Shown here one piece after another: positions 23,334 to 33,736 of a stretch of 64,000 nt of DNA (positions are counted from its first letter, which is position 1; each line of letters begins with the position of its first letter). The notes below the pieces were generated by a model. The model made no database searches. It saw only the letters and a list, made by a program, of their open reading frames with translations, and was not told the origin of the DNA. The translations under genes and the position numbers were made by a program. The stretch is from Celoporthe dispersa. Its lineage: Eukaryota; Ascomycota; Sordariomycetes; Diaporthales; Cryphonectriaceae. The DNA lies in contig WAID01000009.1 of assembly GCA_016584495.1 (NCBI GenBank), forward strand, positions 248,001 through 312,000, given 5' to 3'.

Positions 23334-24909
23334 GTTCAAGGCCGTTTCGATCCTTATGTGACGGAGCTCTGCGTAAAAGTATACAGCTTGATGCTTTTCT
23401 TCTTCCCTGTTAAGATAATCTAGAAGGACGGAAAGAAAGTCACGCGTTAGCGACGGGGCCGTGTCGATTTAAGTAATGTAGCTGACGTGTGAAAGTAAGT
23501 GGGCTTGTGCATAAGTTACTTCCATACCCACTCACCAGGCCTGCTGATACCCGCTGGTTCTCCACCAGATTCTGCCAAGCACTTCAAAGCGTATTATATC
23601 CAGGAAGAGTGATGTATCAATGACTTGGTAGGACTTGCGTCGAAGTTTCAATTTGCTTTTAAAAATTTACTAGTATGAAGTTGACTATGCCTTACCTCTG
23701 CCCCTATACATGAAGCAGCTCAATCTGTAATCAAGGATTGTTTATTTTGATCTTTTTCTCCACGTTCCTTCGCTGTAGCCTGTTGGTCAGCTAATCCTCC
23801 TTATATAGCCTCACGAGATCCGAGATGCCTGCCATGCTGTACTCGCGTCACACACGCTCTGGAGACTGGTTACTATTCCATGACCGGTTCGGTGCCATGA
23901 TCGCAAGGCCAGGCCAGTATGAAGGGTCTCTTCAGCTCATCAGCCAAGCAGCGATCCATGCCAATCTGAGGCTTCTTCAACCGCCGAGTTGAAGGACAAC
24001 AACAGATTCCTGCAGTCCTAGGACGGGAACATGCGAAGAGGCTCTTACAAGGTAGTATTCAAATATTTCATTGCGATGTTGCGAAAGACGGAAGTGAGAT
24101 TGCACCTCAAAAGTCTTGTGTAATCAAGCTATGTGCATTCTGGGAGCAAGACCAAGTAACCAAAAGCATGGGACTGTCATCGAATTGGGCCTCATCCTCG
24201 TTTTTTTTTTTTTGTTTTTTTTAGAGCAACAAGGTTATAATTAATCGTTAGGGCGGAAAAAAGAGGGGAAAAAAAACATGCAACACCGGGTATTCGCTAA
24301 TGGTCACCCACTTAACTACTAATCCGGCGGTTAGTGGCTTATTTAGGGGAGAGCAGACGGGATCCCAAGTTTTCCACTACCTATGGTCGCATGTACTGAG
24401 AGCTGCGATTACAATGCTTATATGTAGCTCCATCAACTGCCTCGAGTCAACCTTGACCCAGTGTTATAAGACCTTGAAACACTTGTCTTTTATAGAATGG
24501 AGTTTTGGCGTTATAAATCAAGTGGTGCCTCTCGAAACCTTTACCTGACTAGATTCTGACGGTCTGCTGAAAGTACCTTTGACTACCTAAAGTACAGATG
24601 ACAAGGAGAAAATCCTTGTCTATTGGCAATTTTTCGACTAAAAATCTAGAGTACTCAAATGAAGTCGTGTGCTGAAACTATATTATTACTATAGTAGAAG
24701 AAATGAAGATGAGAAAGAAAAAAAGAGAGATGGAGAGAGAGAGAGTAGAGAGAGACACAAAAATGTACGGTAATTAAAATGACTTTCCTCCCTGTAATGA
24801 TACCCCGCAGGCTGTCCGCCACCTCCACCTCCAAACCGTGTACATCAGGCCAGGACACACAATTGTTAGACTACAAGGCTCACAAGCACACTCAAGCGCA
24901 GCGGACGAA
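23334..24909. other. 1.6 kb gene-free region upstream of 2EXR gene and SDR gene
   Basis: The two flanking genes diverge, so this stretch carries both promoters. It has T-rich (24202-24222) and A-rich (24255-24280) homopolymer tracts and a purine-rich GA tract (24715-24755). No coding frame longer than about 80 codons looks protein-like. Confidence 0.45.
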
Positions 24910-26086
24910 ATGATCTCCCCAAGAGCTCTCGATCTGACCGGTGATGTCGCCATAGTCACAGGAGCCGGGTCGCGGATGCCGGGTGAGTTCCATGGACATG
25001 ACGAACCTCACTGGCATCTAAGCTGATATGTGTGTTCAAACCAAACCCTCCGAAGGCGAAATCGGAAACGGCAGGGCTACAGCGGTCCTCCTCGCAAGAC
25101 ATGGAGCCAAGGTCGGCCTGGTCGACAACAACGCGGACTGGGCCTGGGAGACGAAGCGCATGATTGACGGAGAAGGGGGCACGTCTGAGGTCATACTCGC
25201 TGATGTGACAGATGAAGAGGCGTGCAGGAGGGCTGTGAGGGAGACGGTTAGGCTGTTCGGGGCGGTACATGTGCTTGTGAATGTCGGTGCGTCGCGTCAG
25301 GCCCTGGATCGAATGTTCGGTTGCCCGCTGCGACACCTCGTCACACACAGCCAGCCTCTCGGGATAATGTCAATTGGCTACCACTGACTCTTGATAGTTG
25401 GCGTGGGCGGAGCGACAGGCGACGCTACCACTGTCGACATGAAGGCGTGGGAGCGAGACATGAGGACCAACGTGACGAGCATGGTCCTCATGTGCCGACA
25501 CGCGGTGCCTGAGATGCGCAGGGGCGGGCGAGGGGCCATCGTGAACTTGTCCTCCATCAGTGGCCGTGAGTTGAATTTTGATCCCGGAGAGGAAACATTG
25601 TCTCGCCCAGCTTCGTGGCCATCACACTTACCCGAGGATCATGGATACCTGCTATGCAGTTCTAGGTGGAAACCCGAGCCTCCTCTATGCAACCAGCAAA
25701 GGAGCCATCGTCCAGATGACCCGAACGATGGCTTCTCACTATGGCCCCGACGGTATCCGGGTCAACTGTGTCGCACCGGGCATGGTCCACACACCCATGG
25801 TCGGGGGCGCGGGCATGAGCGCTGAGATGAGACAGTCGAGGGCTGACCAGTCTCTGTTAAAAGTAGAGGGAACAGCCTGGGATACTGGCTTTGGTCTGTT
25901 TCTGCTGCCTCTCTACGACCGGGTGAGGGTTTCTATCGCTGACCAGCCCTGACAGCTATTCTATTCCTCTGCAGCAGGGAGGCGAGGTGGATTACAGGGC
26001 TGGTTATGCCTGTCGACGGCGGTGTAAGAAATTGTTCTTTAATTATTATTGACCGCGTCCAGTTTTATTTATTTATTTATTTTTGA
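24910..26086 (+). CDS. Short-chain dehydrogenase/reductase (SDR)
   Basis: An NAD(P)-dependent oxidoreductase of the classical SDR fold; the substrate is unknown. Exons: 24910-24982, 25056-25286, 25398-25565, 25660-25922, and a last exon from 25975. The cofactor loop is VTGAGSRMPGEIGNG, the longer loop seen in a fungal SDR subgroup. LVDNN and LADVT follow, then NLSSISG with the catalytic Ser, the YATSK active site, and VNCVAPGMVHTPM. The end of the fold, RWITGLVMPVDGG, is encoded after 25975 but is one base out of phase with the best donor (GTGAGG at 25923). If the GGG at 25921-25923 had one G fewer, the junction would read in frame to a stop at 26084-26086 (281 residues). Without splicing the protein would stop at 25952 and lack the last strand. 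The exact C-terminus is therefore uncertain. The gene heads a run of metabolic genes. Confidence 0.82.
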
Positions 26087-26747
26087 CTTTTCTTGCTGAC
26101 GATATATGGACCAGACAAGTGCAGCAATAATTGGTACATCGGCATTAATGGCAGACGCATCATCTGGGGAGGGGAACCGCTTGACAAAATTATAATCCCA
26201 AGATTCTAGACACGAGACTTCGCAGTAGTGGTATAAACTGCCTGCAGCCTTATTTTATCTACGTGATTCTATTTCAGCCCCTCTTCTCCCTTTTTTTCTT
26301 GGTCTCCTTTGTTTCTTTTTTTGCTCCTTGTGCTGTATAGATATATATTCTCGCAGACCGCCCTCGGAGATGGGCACTCGTGGGACTCCCGCCCATGAGG
26401 AGCACCAGGTAATCAATGCATACACATGCTGACTGAGTCCGAATTTGGTGATACAAGAATGAATCCTTTTCAAACCTTGCAACAGTGGCTTGGAATACAT
26501 ATATGAAAAATAAAAATAAAATAATTAAACGAGAAGAGGAGAAGTTGACTAATCATTCCAGTTCCTCGGCTGTTCACTTCTCCACATTCACAGCGGAAAC
26601 TAGAATTCTAGTCCCTTTTGTTTTTGTTGAATAATACAACGACTAATCAACAAAACCACAAGACGACCAACGTCCAAGCACCCTCCAACACAGCCTGTGG
26701 TCGCCTCCTCTACAACCCAGGATCTCGACAGCATCACCTCATTCAAG
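26087..26747. promoter_or_regulatory. Intergenic region and promoter of GST-kappa-like gene
   Basis: About 660 bp, AT-rich, with an A/T repeat-like stretch at about 26503-26530 and pyrimidine-rich sequence at 26270-26330. The last 130 bp before the ATG are rich in CAA/ACC, typical of a fungal 5' leader. Nothing else is recognised. Confidence 0.4.
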
Positions 26748-27651
26748 ATGAAGATCACGCTATATGTCGACATCGTGTCACCGTTTGCCTACATGGCATA
26801 CTATGTGCTCAGGGTGAGAAGACCAGGCCCGTTGAGATGCGTGCCAGCCGGTGTGTTGTGTTGATATCCTGATCGCTAACCTTTCTTCACAGCACGACCC
26901 CGTCTTCGCCAAGTGCGAGATCACATACATCCCGGTTTTTCTTGGCGGGATCATGAAGACTGCAGGCAACACAGCCCCTCTCTTTATCAAAAGTACGAGA
27001 CAGCCGCCCTGAGCACCCCCTTCTCCTTAACCCTGACTCCCCTTCCTCTCCTCCCTCAAGTCCACACCTACACTCTACATACCACGGCTCTCCCGCTAAC
27101 CTCTCTTGCCTTCTCCCCCTTCCTCCCCCTACCCCCCAAAAAATAGACAAAGACAAATGGATCGACCAAGAACGCCTCCGCTGGGCGCGCTACTTCAACG
27201 TCCCCATAGTCCCCAAGGTCCCCACCGGCTTCCCCCACCTGACCTTACCCGTGCAGCGCGCCATCTGCGCCCTAGCCCACCTGACAGGCGAGCCCCAGAC
27301 CTCGCCCGCGGCCCAGCGCGCCATCATCCAGGCCCTCGACGCCTTCTACGAGGCCTACTGGGTGCAGGGACGCATCGTCTCGGAGCAGGACGTGCTGCGG
27401 GGCGTGTTGTCTGGCCTGGCGGGGACTGACGTGGCCAGGGTGCTGGAGGTTGCGGGTGGTGAGGGCAAGGCGATGCTGGCGGCCAATACGGAGGAGGCCT
27501 TTGGGGCCGGGGCGTTCGGGCTGCCCTGGTTTGTGTGTGAGAACGGGAAGGGGGAGGAGGAGGGGTTCTGGGGGTTGATCATCTGGGGTGTGTGCTGGAG
27601 TTTCTGGGGATCGAGAAGCCGAGGACTGGTGGGTGGAAGTCGTTGTTGTGA
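26748..27651 (+). CDS. GST-kappa / 2-hydroxychromene-2-carboxylate isomerase-like (DsbA fold), frame broken once
   Basis: A thioredoxin-fold protein of the DsbA/GST-kappa family, which uses glutathione; in animals it is mitochondrial or peroxisomal. Exons: 26748-26813, 26893-26992 and 27147-27651. The N-terminus (MKITLYVDIVSPFAYMAYYVL) carries the family's D-x-x-S-P-[FY] active-site segment with Ser11. Further blocks are ITYIPVFLGGIMKTAGN, RWARYFNVP and the cis-Pro region AFGLPWFVCENG. The expected ending GFWGVDHLG...FLG is split between two frames: a run of five G at 27570-27574 needs one more base to stay in frame. With that base the protein is 223 residues and stops at 27649-27651, the normal family size. 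As given, the frame runs on to about 27664 with an unrelated tail. It is convergent with the thiolase (236 bp between stops). Confidence 0.85.
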
Positions 27652-27887
27652 GCCTGGTCCTTGACGGAGGCACAGTACAAGTCAAGAAAGGCCGTCAGGG
27701 CCCGTGATTTACATAAAAGTCGTCTGCAAAAGCTAAGTCGTTGAGAGCACAGATATTTTACAAATTCGTATAGTAAACCCAACGACATGTCGGAACGGAT
27801 ACACGCAAGAGATGAACACCCAGCTCTCCAATCTCACGCCCTCATTCTTCTTGTTCTTTCCTTCTGTTTTGTTTTTTGGAGACCACC

Positions 27888-29337
27888 CTAGAACCGGGCC
27901 TGCACCTTCTCCTGCGTATCCTGCAGTGCCCAATCACTCGCCCTGCTCTGGCTCCTCACAGAACGAGCCTGCGCCTCGGTGAACCCCCTGGCCTGCGTCG
28001 CTGGGTTGTACCCCAGCCCGTTGATCTTCCCCACGGCAGCATCATCCAGCTGCGGCGCGGCTTTTCCGTCCGCCCGCCTGTACACCGAGACAACGGCAGC
28101 ACCGCCCAGGCCCAGGTTGTGCTGCAGGCAGTACTTGGTGCCCGCCACCGCCCTGTTGTTCGCCCAGCCGCGCAGGTGCCAGACCAGTTCGGCACACTGC
28201 GCGATCCCGGTGGCGCCGAGCGGGTGGCCCTTGGAGATGAGCCCGCCCGAGGGGTTCACGACGATCTTCCCGCCATAGGTGATATCGCCGCGGCGGACCA
28301 TCTCGTGTGCCTTTCCCGGCTCCGACAGGCCCAGGAAGTCAAGCGTGATCATCTCGTTGGCGCTGAAGCAGTCGTGCAGCTCGCACACGCTGCAGTCCTG
28401 AGGACCTACGCCGGCCTCGGCAAAGGCGGTGCGGGCGGCCTGCTGGGTCATCTCGCGGCCCATGAGGTCGATGGCGCTCCGGGAGAAGAGCGAGGGGGCG
28501 TCGGTGGCCAGACACTGGCCCGCGACGAGGACGGCCTGGTCCTTGAGGTGCGGGCGGGCGTCCAGGAAGTCCTGCGAGACGAGGACGGCGGCGGCGCCAC
28601 CGTCGGAGGTGGGGCAGCACTGGAGCTTGGTCAGCGGCTCGTGGATCATGGGGGCCTTCTGGACCTGCTCGAGGGTGTAGACGTCCTGGAACTGGGAGTA
28701 GGGGTTCTTGACGCTGTGGGCGTGGTTGATGCGGGCGATCTCGGCAAAGTCCTCTGCCTTTGCGCCGTATCTGTGTGTGCAGGTGCGTGAGAAGTGTGTG
28801 TCTCTCCCAAGGGGTGTTGGTTGTAGGGCCGGGTGCGGCTCACCTCTCCATGTACTCCCTGCCCGCGTTGCCAAACATCTGCGCCGCCCCGGGCGCATTC
28901 GTGACGCCACACGTGGAGGCCATCATCAGGCCCGACGTGCCCGTGGGGTTCTCGCGGTCGTTAAAGAAGGTCTGCAGGCTCCCAGGCATCATCTTCTCGA
29001 AGCCCACGACGAGCACACAGTCGGCAGCCCCGCTCGACACATACTGCCGCCCGATGGCGAGGCCCGTGGACCCCGTGGAGCAGTTGTTGTTCACGTTGAT
29101 GATGGGGATCTGGGTCATGCCGAACTGGTAGAAGACGCGCTGGCCACAGGTGGAGTCGCCGTAGCAGTAGCAGGCGATGCCCTGTTCGACGTCGTCGTAG
29201 CTGATGTGCGCGTCCAGCAGGGCCTTGACCCCGGCCTCGAAGCCGAGCTCTGTGTAGTCGACCTTGCCGCGGGGCTTGATGAACTTGGTCATGCCCACGC
29301 CGAGGACGTAGCACGGTGCCTTTGGCTTTGGCGCCAT
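27888..29337 (-). CDS. SCP-x-type thiolase (acetyl-CoA C-acyltransferase family)
   Basis: A thiolase of the sterol carrier protein-x type, which cleaves branched or bulky 3-oxoacyl-CoAs, usually in peroxisomes. Exons 29337-28844 and 28770-27888 give 458 residues, so the C-terminal SCP2 lipid-transfer domain found in some relatives is absent. Visible motifs are the nucleophile segment NVNNNCSTGSTGLA (Cys86), GFEKMMPG, the HDCFSANE block, and the C-terminal GGLISKGHPLGATG. The protein ends in -ARF, which differs from a classical PTS1 (-SKL/-ARL) only in the last residue, so peroxisomal location is possible but unproven. Intron phase is kept across GAG-AG|A. The 27.9-29.3 kb reading is strongly G/C-ending. 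It shares a short 3' space with the GST-kappa-like gene. Confidence 0.93.
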
Positions 29338-30064
29338 GGTGTAGACGATGATGCGGGTGGATGGCTTGGGCCTCTTGACGTTCCTAGGTCAGGTCTGCAC
29401 GTGCAACTCAGGTATGACCGTGATTATTTGTGTCTTGATTTAATTACGGATCGATAGAGCTGAGGGCAGGCCGTGGGCAGCCGTGCCGGGTTAAGTATGC
29501 AGAAGACTAACCTCGGGAGTTGAAAGATCGAAGTCCTATGACAACTCCTCCAAAGAACAGCTCACTCGAACGAAGGAGTCGTTGGTATAATTCCCGAGGG
29601 CGTCGGTTCCAAGATCCTGCGGGGGAAGATGTGCGTCGCCAGGACGAGCCGAGGTAAATTAATGAAGCATTATTCCCGCCACCCACCAAAGACAGCGCTA
29701 TACCACCACTGCACTGCACTTTCCCCAGACACCCACACTCACACACATCAGCACCTGCCAACACAAAGGGGCGGTGACAGCCAAGGCAGCCTAGGAGGAC
29801 CCCCCTCCCTCCCCCCAACACCGCCTAAGCCCCTGTGCCCCCTCCCCTGTACCCCTCCGAGTACGGCCCCACAGATGGGAAATCCCGTCCTGTGGAGGAG
29901 AGAGAGACTAGGCCTATTTCGAGGGGTACTGATTTCACATGTCGGCCTTGGACCTTGGGCTTGGGGCGCATTTTTGAATCAGTGATTGACTGGTCAGTCT
30001 GAGAGGAGAGAGAGAGCGTGAGGAGAGGTTGGGTGCAGGATGTAAAGAGGCGGCGGGCTCTTGT
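29338..30064. promoter_or_regulatory. Promoter of the thiolase gene / 3' end of CYTH gene
   Basis: Both flanking genes are on the minus strand, so the part near 29338 is the thiolase promoter. CACACACA-like and C-rich tracts lie at 29725-29840. No coding sequence is supported. Confidence 0.4.
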
Positions 30065-30871
30065 TCAAGGGTGACCGTCTCGGCCCCGTGAGAAATACGC
30101 CGACAGCTTCCCAACTGGATCTCTCCCAGCCGGAAAAGCCCACGGGTAGGTCCTCATGAACTCGTCAATCTCCTCCTCCATCTGTGCAGCAGCCTCGGCC
30201 TCAGCCTGTGCACGATGACCCTCCCGCCCAGGCGGCTCGATGCGCGTCTCCAGCTCGACCTCCCCAACCCTGTGCCCAAAGTCCATCTCGTCGATGACGA
30301 TAGAGAACCTGCCGTTGGCCGTGTATTCGCTGCGCACCGTCACGAACCCCGCGACCTGCCGTATGACGCTTTCTGCACCCAGTAGCAACCTGTCTAGACC
30401 CGTCTCCTCGTCCACCTGGTCCGGACGGAGTGTCTCAGGCACATGCTTGGAAACCACAGCCAGGATCTCCCGCGCATCCCTCGTCTCCCTAAACGCCGAC
30501 CTGACGTAGTTCCCACCCACACGCAGCTTAGCCTCCCAGCATCCATCCCTGCGGCGGATGTAGACGCCCTTACCCATGAGAAGGTGGGATGGCGTGTCGA
30601 AGTAGAGGTCCTCGATCCGGCGGGAGGCTGGCCTGCGCTCGAGGGAGGTAAATCTTGGACTGCCTGTGTTGCTGGCCAGCAGGGAGAGAGAGGTGGGTGT
30701 CGGCTGGAACTTGCGCTCGACCTCGAGGGTCGTGGGTCTGGTGGTTCGGGGGTGGTGGTCTGCTGGGTGCAGGTGCCGCGCCTGCATGAGCTGGAGCAGG
30801 CGAGGTGCAGCACTGCAGCTGGTTCTGGCTGAACGTGCTGTTACTGCAGGACGCGATGGCAACAGCATCAT
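30065..30871 (-). CDS. CYTH-domain phosphohydrolase (thiamine-triphosphatase-like)
   Basis: A single exon of 268 residues. The CYTH signature ExExK is visible as EVERK at about residues 50-54, after an Arg/Ser/Ala-rich N-terminus without acidic residues up to about 37 that looks like a mitochondrial presequence. The tunnel-fold residues continue in RIEDLYFDTPSHLL, GVYIRRRDGCWEAKLRVG and FSIVIDEMDFG.RVGEVELE. Relatives hydrolyse thiamine triphosphate or inorganic triphosphate; the length and ending (EIDEFMRTY near the C-terminus) fit the ThTPase subgroup best. The start at 30871 is one of two adjacent ATGs. The next gene upstream on the same strand (the HET gene) stops about 480 bp away. The substrate is not certain from sequence alone. 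Confidence 0.87.
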   Translation of the reverse strand: MMLLPSRPAVTARSARTSCSAAPRLLQLMQARHLHPADHHPRTTRPTTLEVERKFQPTPTSLSLLASNTGSPRFTSLERRPASRRIEDLYFDTPSHLLMGKGVYIRRRDGCWEAKLRVGGNYVRSAFRETRDAREILAVVSKHVPETLRPDQVDEETGLDRLLLGAESVIRQVAGFVTVRSEYTANGRFSIVIDEMDFGHRVGEVELETRIEPPGREGHRAQAEAEAAAQMEEEIDEFMRTYPWAFPAGRDPVGKLSAYFSRGRDGHP

Positions 30872-31355
30872 TAATGATTATATTTGACTTTTGCCCTTCC
30901 CTCTTGAATGTACTAGATGCATTTATTGCAGGTGTGGGCTTGTCTTAAGGTGGACACGAGGTTGTCTGGTTGAAATTGGATGGTCAGGGTACCCTAATAC
31001 GACCTAAGCATCAGCAAGTAGCAGGCCTCCCACTGCTTGTCTCACTGATAATAACTCACAAATGAATACACAAGGTACCACATCATGACCTCCAGTGAAA
31101 TAGAAAGAAAAGAAAAGAAAACCACCAGGATATCAAGCAAGTGCTAGGGATAGTCAGATCATGTTTTTTTTACAGGCCAGTCTGAAGTCCCTGAAACTCC
31201 AAAAGACAGGCCCACCCCCTCCTTTCCATACCAACACTCGCCCCTGGCCCCCCTCCCCCCCCCCAAAAAGAAGCAACAGACAAGAAGAAACTCTTCCCCC
31301 CAAAAAGGTACTTACCAAAGTACTTACTTCCAGTCCCACGAAAACCCGCACACAC
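30872..31355. promoter_or_regulatory. Promoter of CYTH gene / 3' end of HET gene
   Basis: About 480 bp. It includes a purine-rich AG tract (31098-31122) and a C-rich stretch with C runs (31245-31262). On the minus strand it links the end of the HET-domain gene to the start of the CYTH gene. No gene is seen. Confidence 0.4.
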
Positions 31356-32777
31356 CTACGAGATCAACTTGAAAAGAGTCCGCGCATCCATCATGATAGA
31401 CAGCCCCACGGTCTGATCAAAGAAAGAATTCCCTTCCTCCTCATGATCCAGGTGAACCCCAGCAACGTCCTCCGAGTCCACCGCCGTGCCCACGACCCGC
31501 AGGTGCACCGCATCCCCCAGCGCGCCCTGGCCCGCCACGATGCGTACCACCACCGCCCTCTCGAGCTGCATGACCCGGCACACCAGGTCGCCTAGCTGTG
31601 CCGACGGCGGCGCGATGCCTAGTTTTGGGAACTGGTAGGCCGGCTTGAGGTACTGGAGCTGGTAGAGCCTGGGCCCACCGCTGGTGCCGCTGCTCGAGGG
31701 AGGAGATGACGAGGCCGAGGCCGTTGTTGTTGGTGGTGGTGTCGATGCTGTCACTGACCCTCCTCCCCCTCCTCCTCCTCCGCCGCTGCCGCCGTCGTGG
31801 TGGTGATGATAATGATGCTGGGTGGCCTGCTGGTCGAGCTCAACCCTCTGGTGGTCCTGGATGAGGCGCAGGTCATAGCTCCCAGGCTCATGCTCTCCCA
31901 CGGCCCAGGTCAGGCCGCCTGCATGCCCAAGCGCCATATCCCCCAGCACCTCGTCGTTGGAGTCCAGCACGCACCGCAGGAGGAGCCTGCTCTCCTTGTT
32001 GGCAGCACCGACATCCTGCCTGTAGTTTGCATGCAGCGCGGCATTCCAGTCGGCCACCGTGTCCAGCTTCGACAGAAAGTCCGCCGTCGCGGGGCCCAGC
32101 GTGCGGATATACCCCAGCGCGTACGAGTCCACCTCGAACGATACCTTTCCCGGCTGCTGGCCTGCAAAGTCAGCCTCTGCTGCCGCACAGACCAGCGGGA
32201 GATGCGTGATCGGGTGGTAGCAGCTGGGCGGCGGCAGCATCTTCCGCAGCAGAGACCCGCTTCCGCCGCAGCCGCCGCCACCCTCGGTAGGATCGTCCAT
32301 GAGCAGCGACCGGACCAGGCGCGCAAAGGCGATCAGGTCCGTGTCCTCGAGCAGCTCGTGGGTCTTCATGTACTCCATGGTGTCGGCCCAGACCTCGAAG
32401 GCGGACTTGGAGTAGTCCATGGGGAACCGCGTGGCGTCGGCGGCGAGCCCGACGAGGCCGTAGATCTTGTCCCTGCGGTCCTCGCACAGGGCGTCCTGGT
32501 GGTCCTCGAGGAGCTGCTTGAGGGTGTGGCTCTGGTTGGACTCGTTGCGGAGCTGCTTGTCCAGGGCCAGAGGCCTCCCCCTCGAGAAGTAGAACTGGAG
32601 GAAGGTGATGAAGTGGGACCAGGGGGAGGCCCACGTGCCGAAGCAGACCTGGATCTCCCTGGCCTGCCCGATCTCCTGGATGATCCATAACCTCCGCCAG
32701 TAGCCATCGTTGACGAGGTCTTCGGCCATCGACTGCACCAGCTCGGCCCTCTGCCTGCTCGAGAGGGTTGGGACCAG

Positions 32778-32811
<34 letters not shown>

Positions 32812-33736
32812 CTTCTGTCGGCCCTCCCTTCACCTGGCGGTGGCGGTGACGATGGTGCGGAGGAGAAGCTAGTCTTGCCATGAGGCGATGCTGTTCCTCC
32901 GCCGCCGCCGCCAATCAGTCTCGTGTCACTACAGAACGCCGATGTCGATATCCTCCAGGACTTCTGAAACTCAGACACCTCCCACTCTTCCAGGCCGTAC
33001 TGCACCTGCTTCTCCCGCAGCAGCCCCTCAAAATCGTCCGAGCTGAGGTCCTTCTGGTACCGGGCATACTTGTCCCCCAGCCACACGACCACCCGCCTGG
33101 CCCGGAAATAGATCTGGCCCATCCACTGCACCTGGCGGGTCCGCTCCTCGAGCTCGTCCTGGTTGATGCACAGCGCGTCGATCCAGAAGAGCTTGTAGCT
33201 GGCCTGCCCGTTGAGGCGCCGGAGGAACCGCAGAGCGGCACGCAGGTTCTTGCCGATGGGGAGCTCGAACCCGTTGAGCACGATGGGCTCCTTGTCCTTT
33301 ACATCTCCCCCACTCTGGAGAGGCGGAGAGCGTCAGCAGTCGATATAGGCCTGACGAGCAGAAGATGTAAGATTCATGAGCCCCAGCACGTACTATACGA
33401 CAAGGCCTCATACTTGGGCCGATCCCGAAAGGCAATATGCACATGCCGACATACAATCTGGTCGTCATCGCTGTCGGCCGGCTCGATCTGGATGAACCGC
33501 GTGCAATCGCCCGACGTGTCTAGCGGCCGGAACACGAGGTTGTCCATCTTCATCGTCGGGTAGCGCGCCTCCCGGTCTGTGGTGCCTACTACCTTCAGCG
33601 CCCGCGGGCCGGAGCAAGACTCGGGTCTGGTGGTGGTGGTGGTCGTCGTCGTCATGGCGGTGCTGCTGCCGAGGGGCTCAGGATATCCTCCTTGGTGCTG
33701 CTGCTCCTTGCGGCGGCGGCCCTGGTTGGCTGTCAT
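31356..33736 (-). CDS. HET-domain (heterokaryon incompatibility) protein, frame broken once
   Basis: HET-domain proteins trigger cell death after fusion of unlike hyphae. Exons 33736-33394 and 33314-31356 use a strong donor (GTACGT) and acceptor (CTCTCCAG). The HET motifs are RPKYEALSY, then [K]WG across the junction, IVLNGFELPIGKNLRAALR, LFWIDALCINQDE and YFRARRVVVWLGD. Just after the WG the frame is lost: the run of five C at 33307-33311 (plus strand) has one base too many. With four, the junction reads LSYKWGDVKDKEPIV and the total is 2,301 nt (766 residues). The rest includes a poly-Ser stretch coded by (AGC)n, RRLWIIQEIGQAREI and, near the C-terminus, His- and Gly-rich low-complexity runs. 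Targets are unknown. The broken frame may be an error, or a disabled allele, which would not be surprising for this kind of gene. Confidence 0.87.

Noticed and set aside
27876..28790. 304-codon plus-strand open frame
   Set aside because: Antisense to the SCP-x-type thiolase; no motifs and composition typical of a shadow frame.
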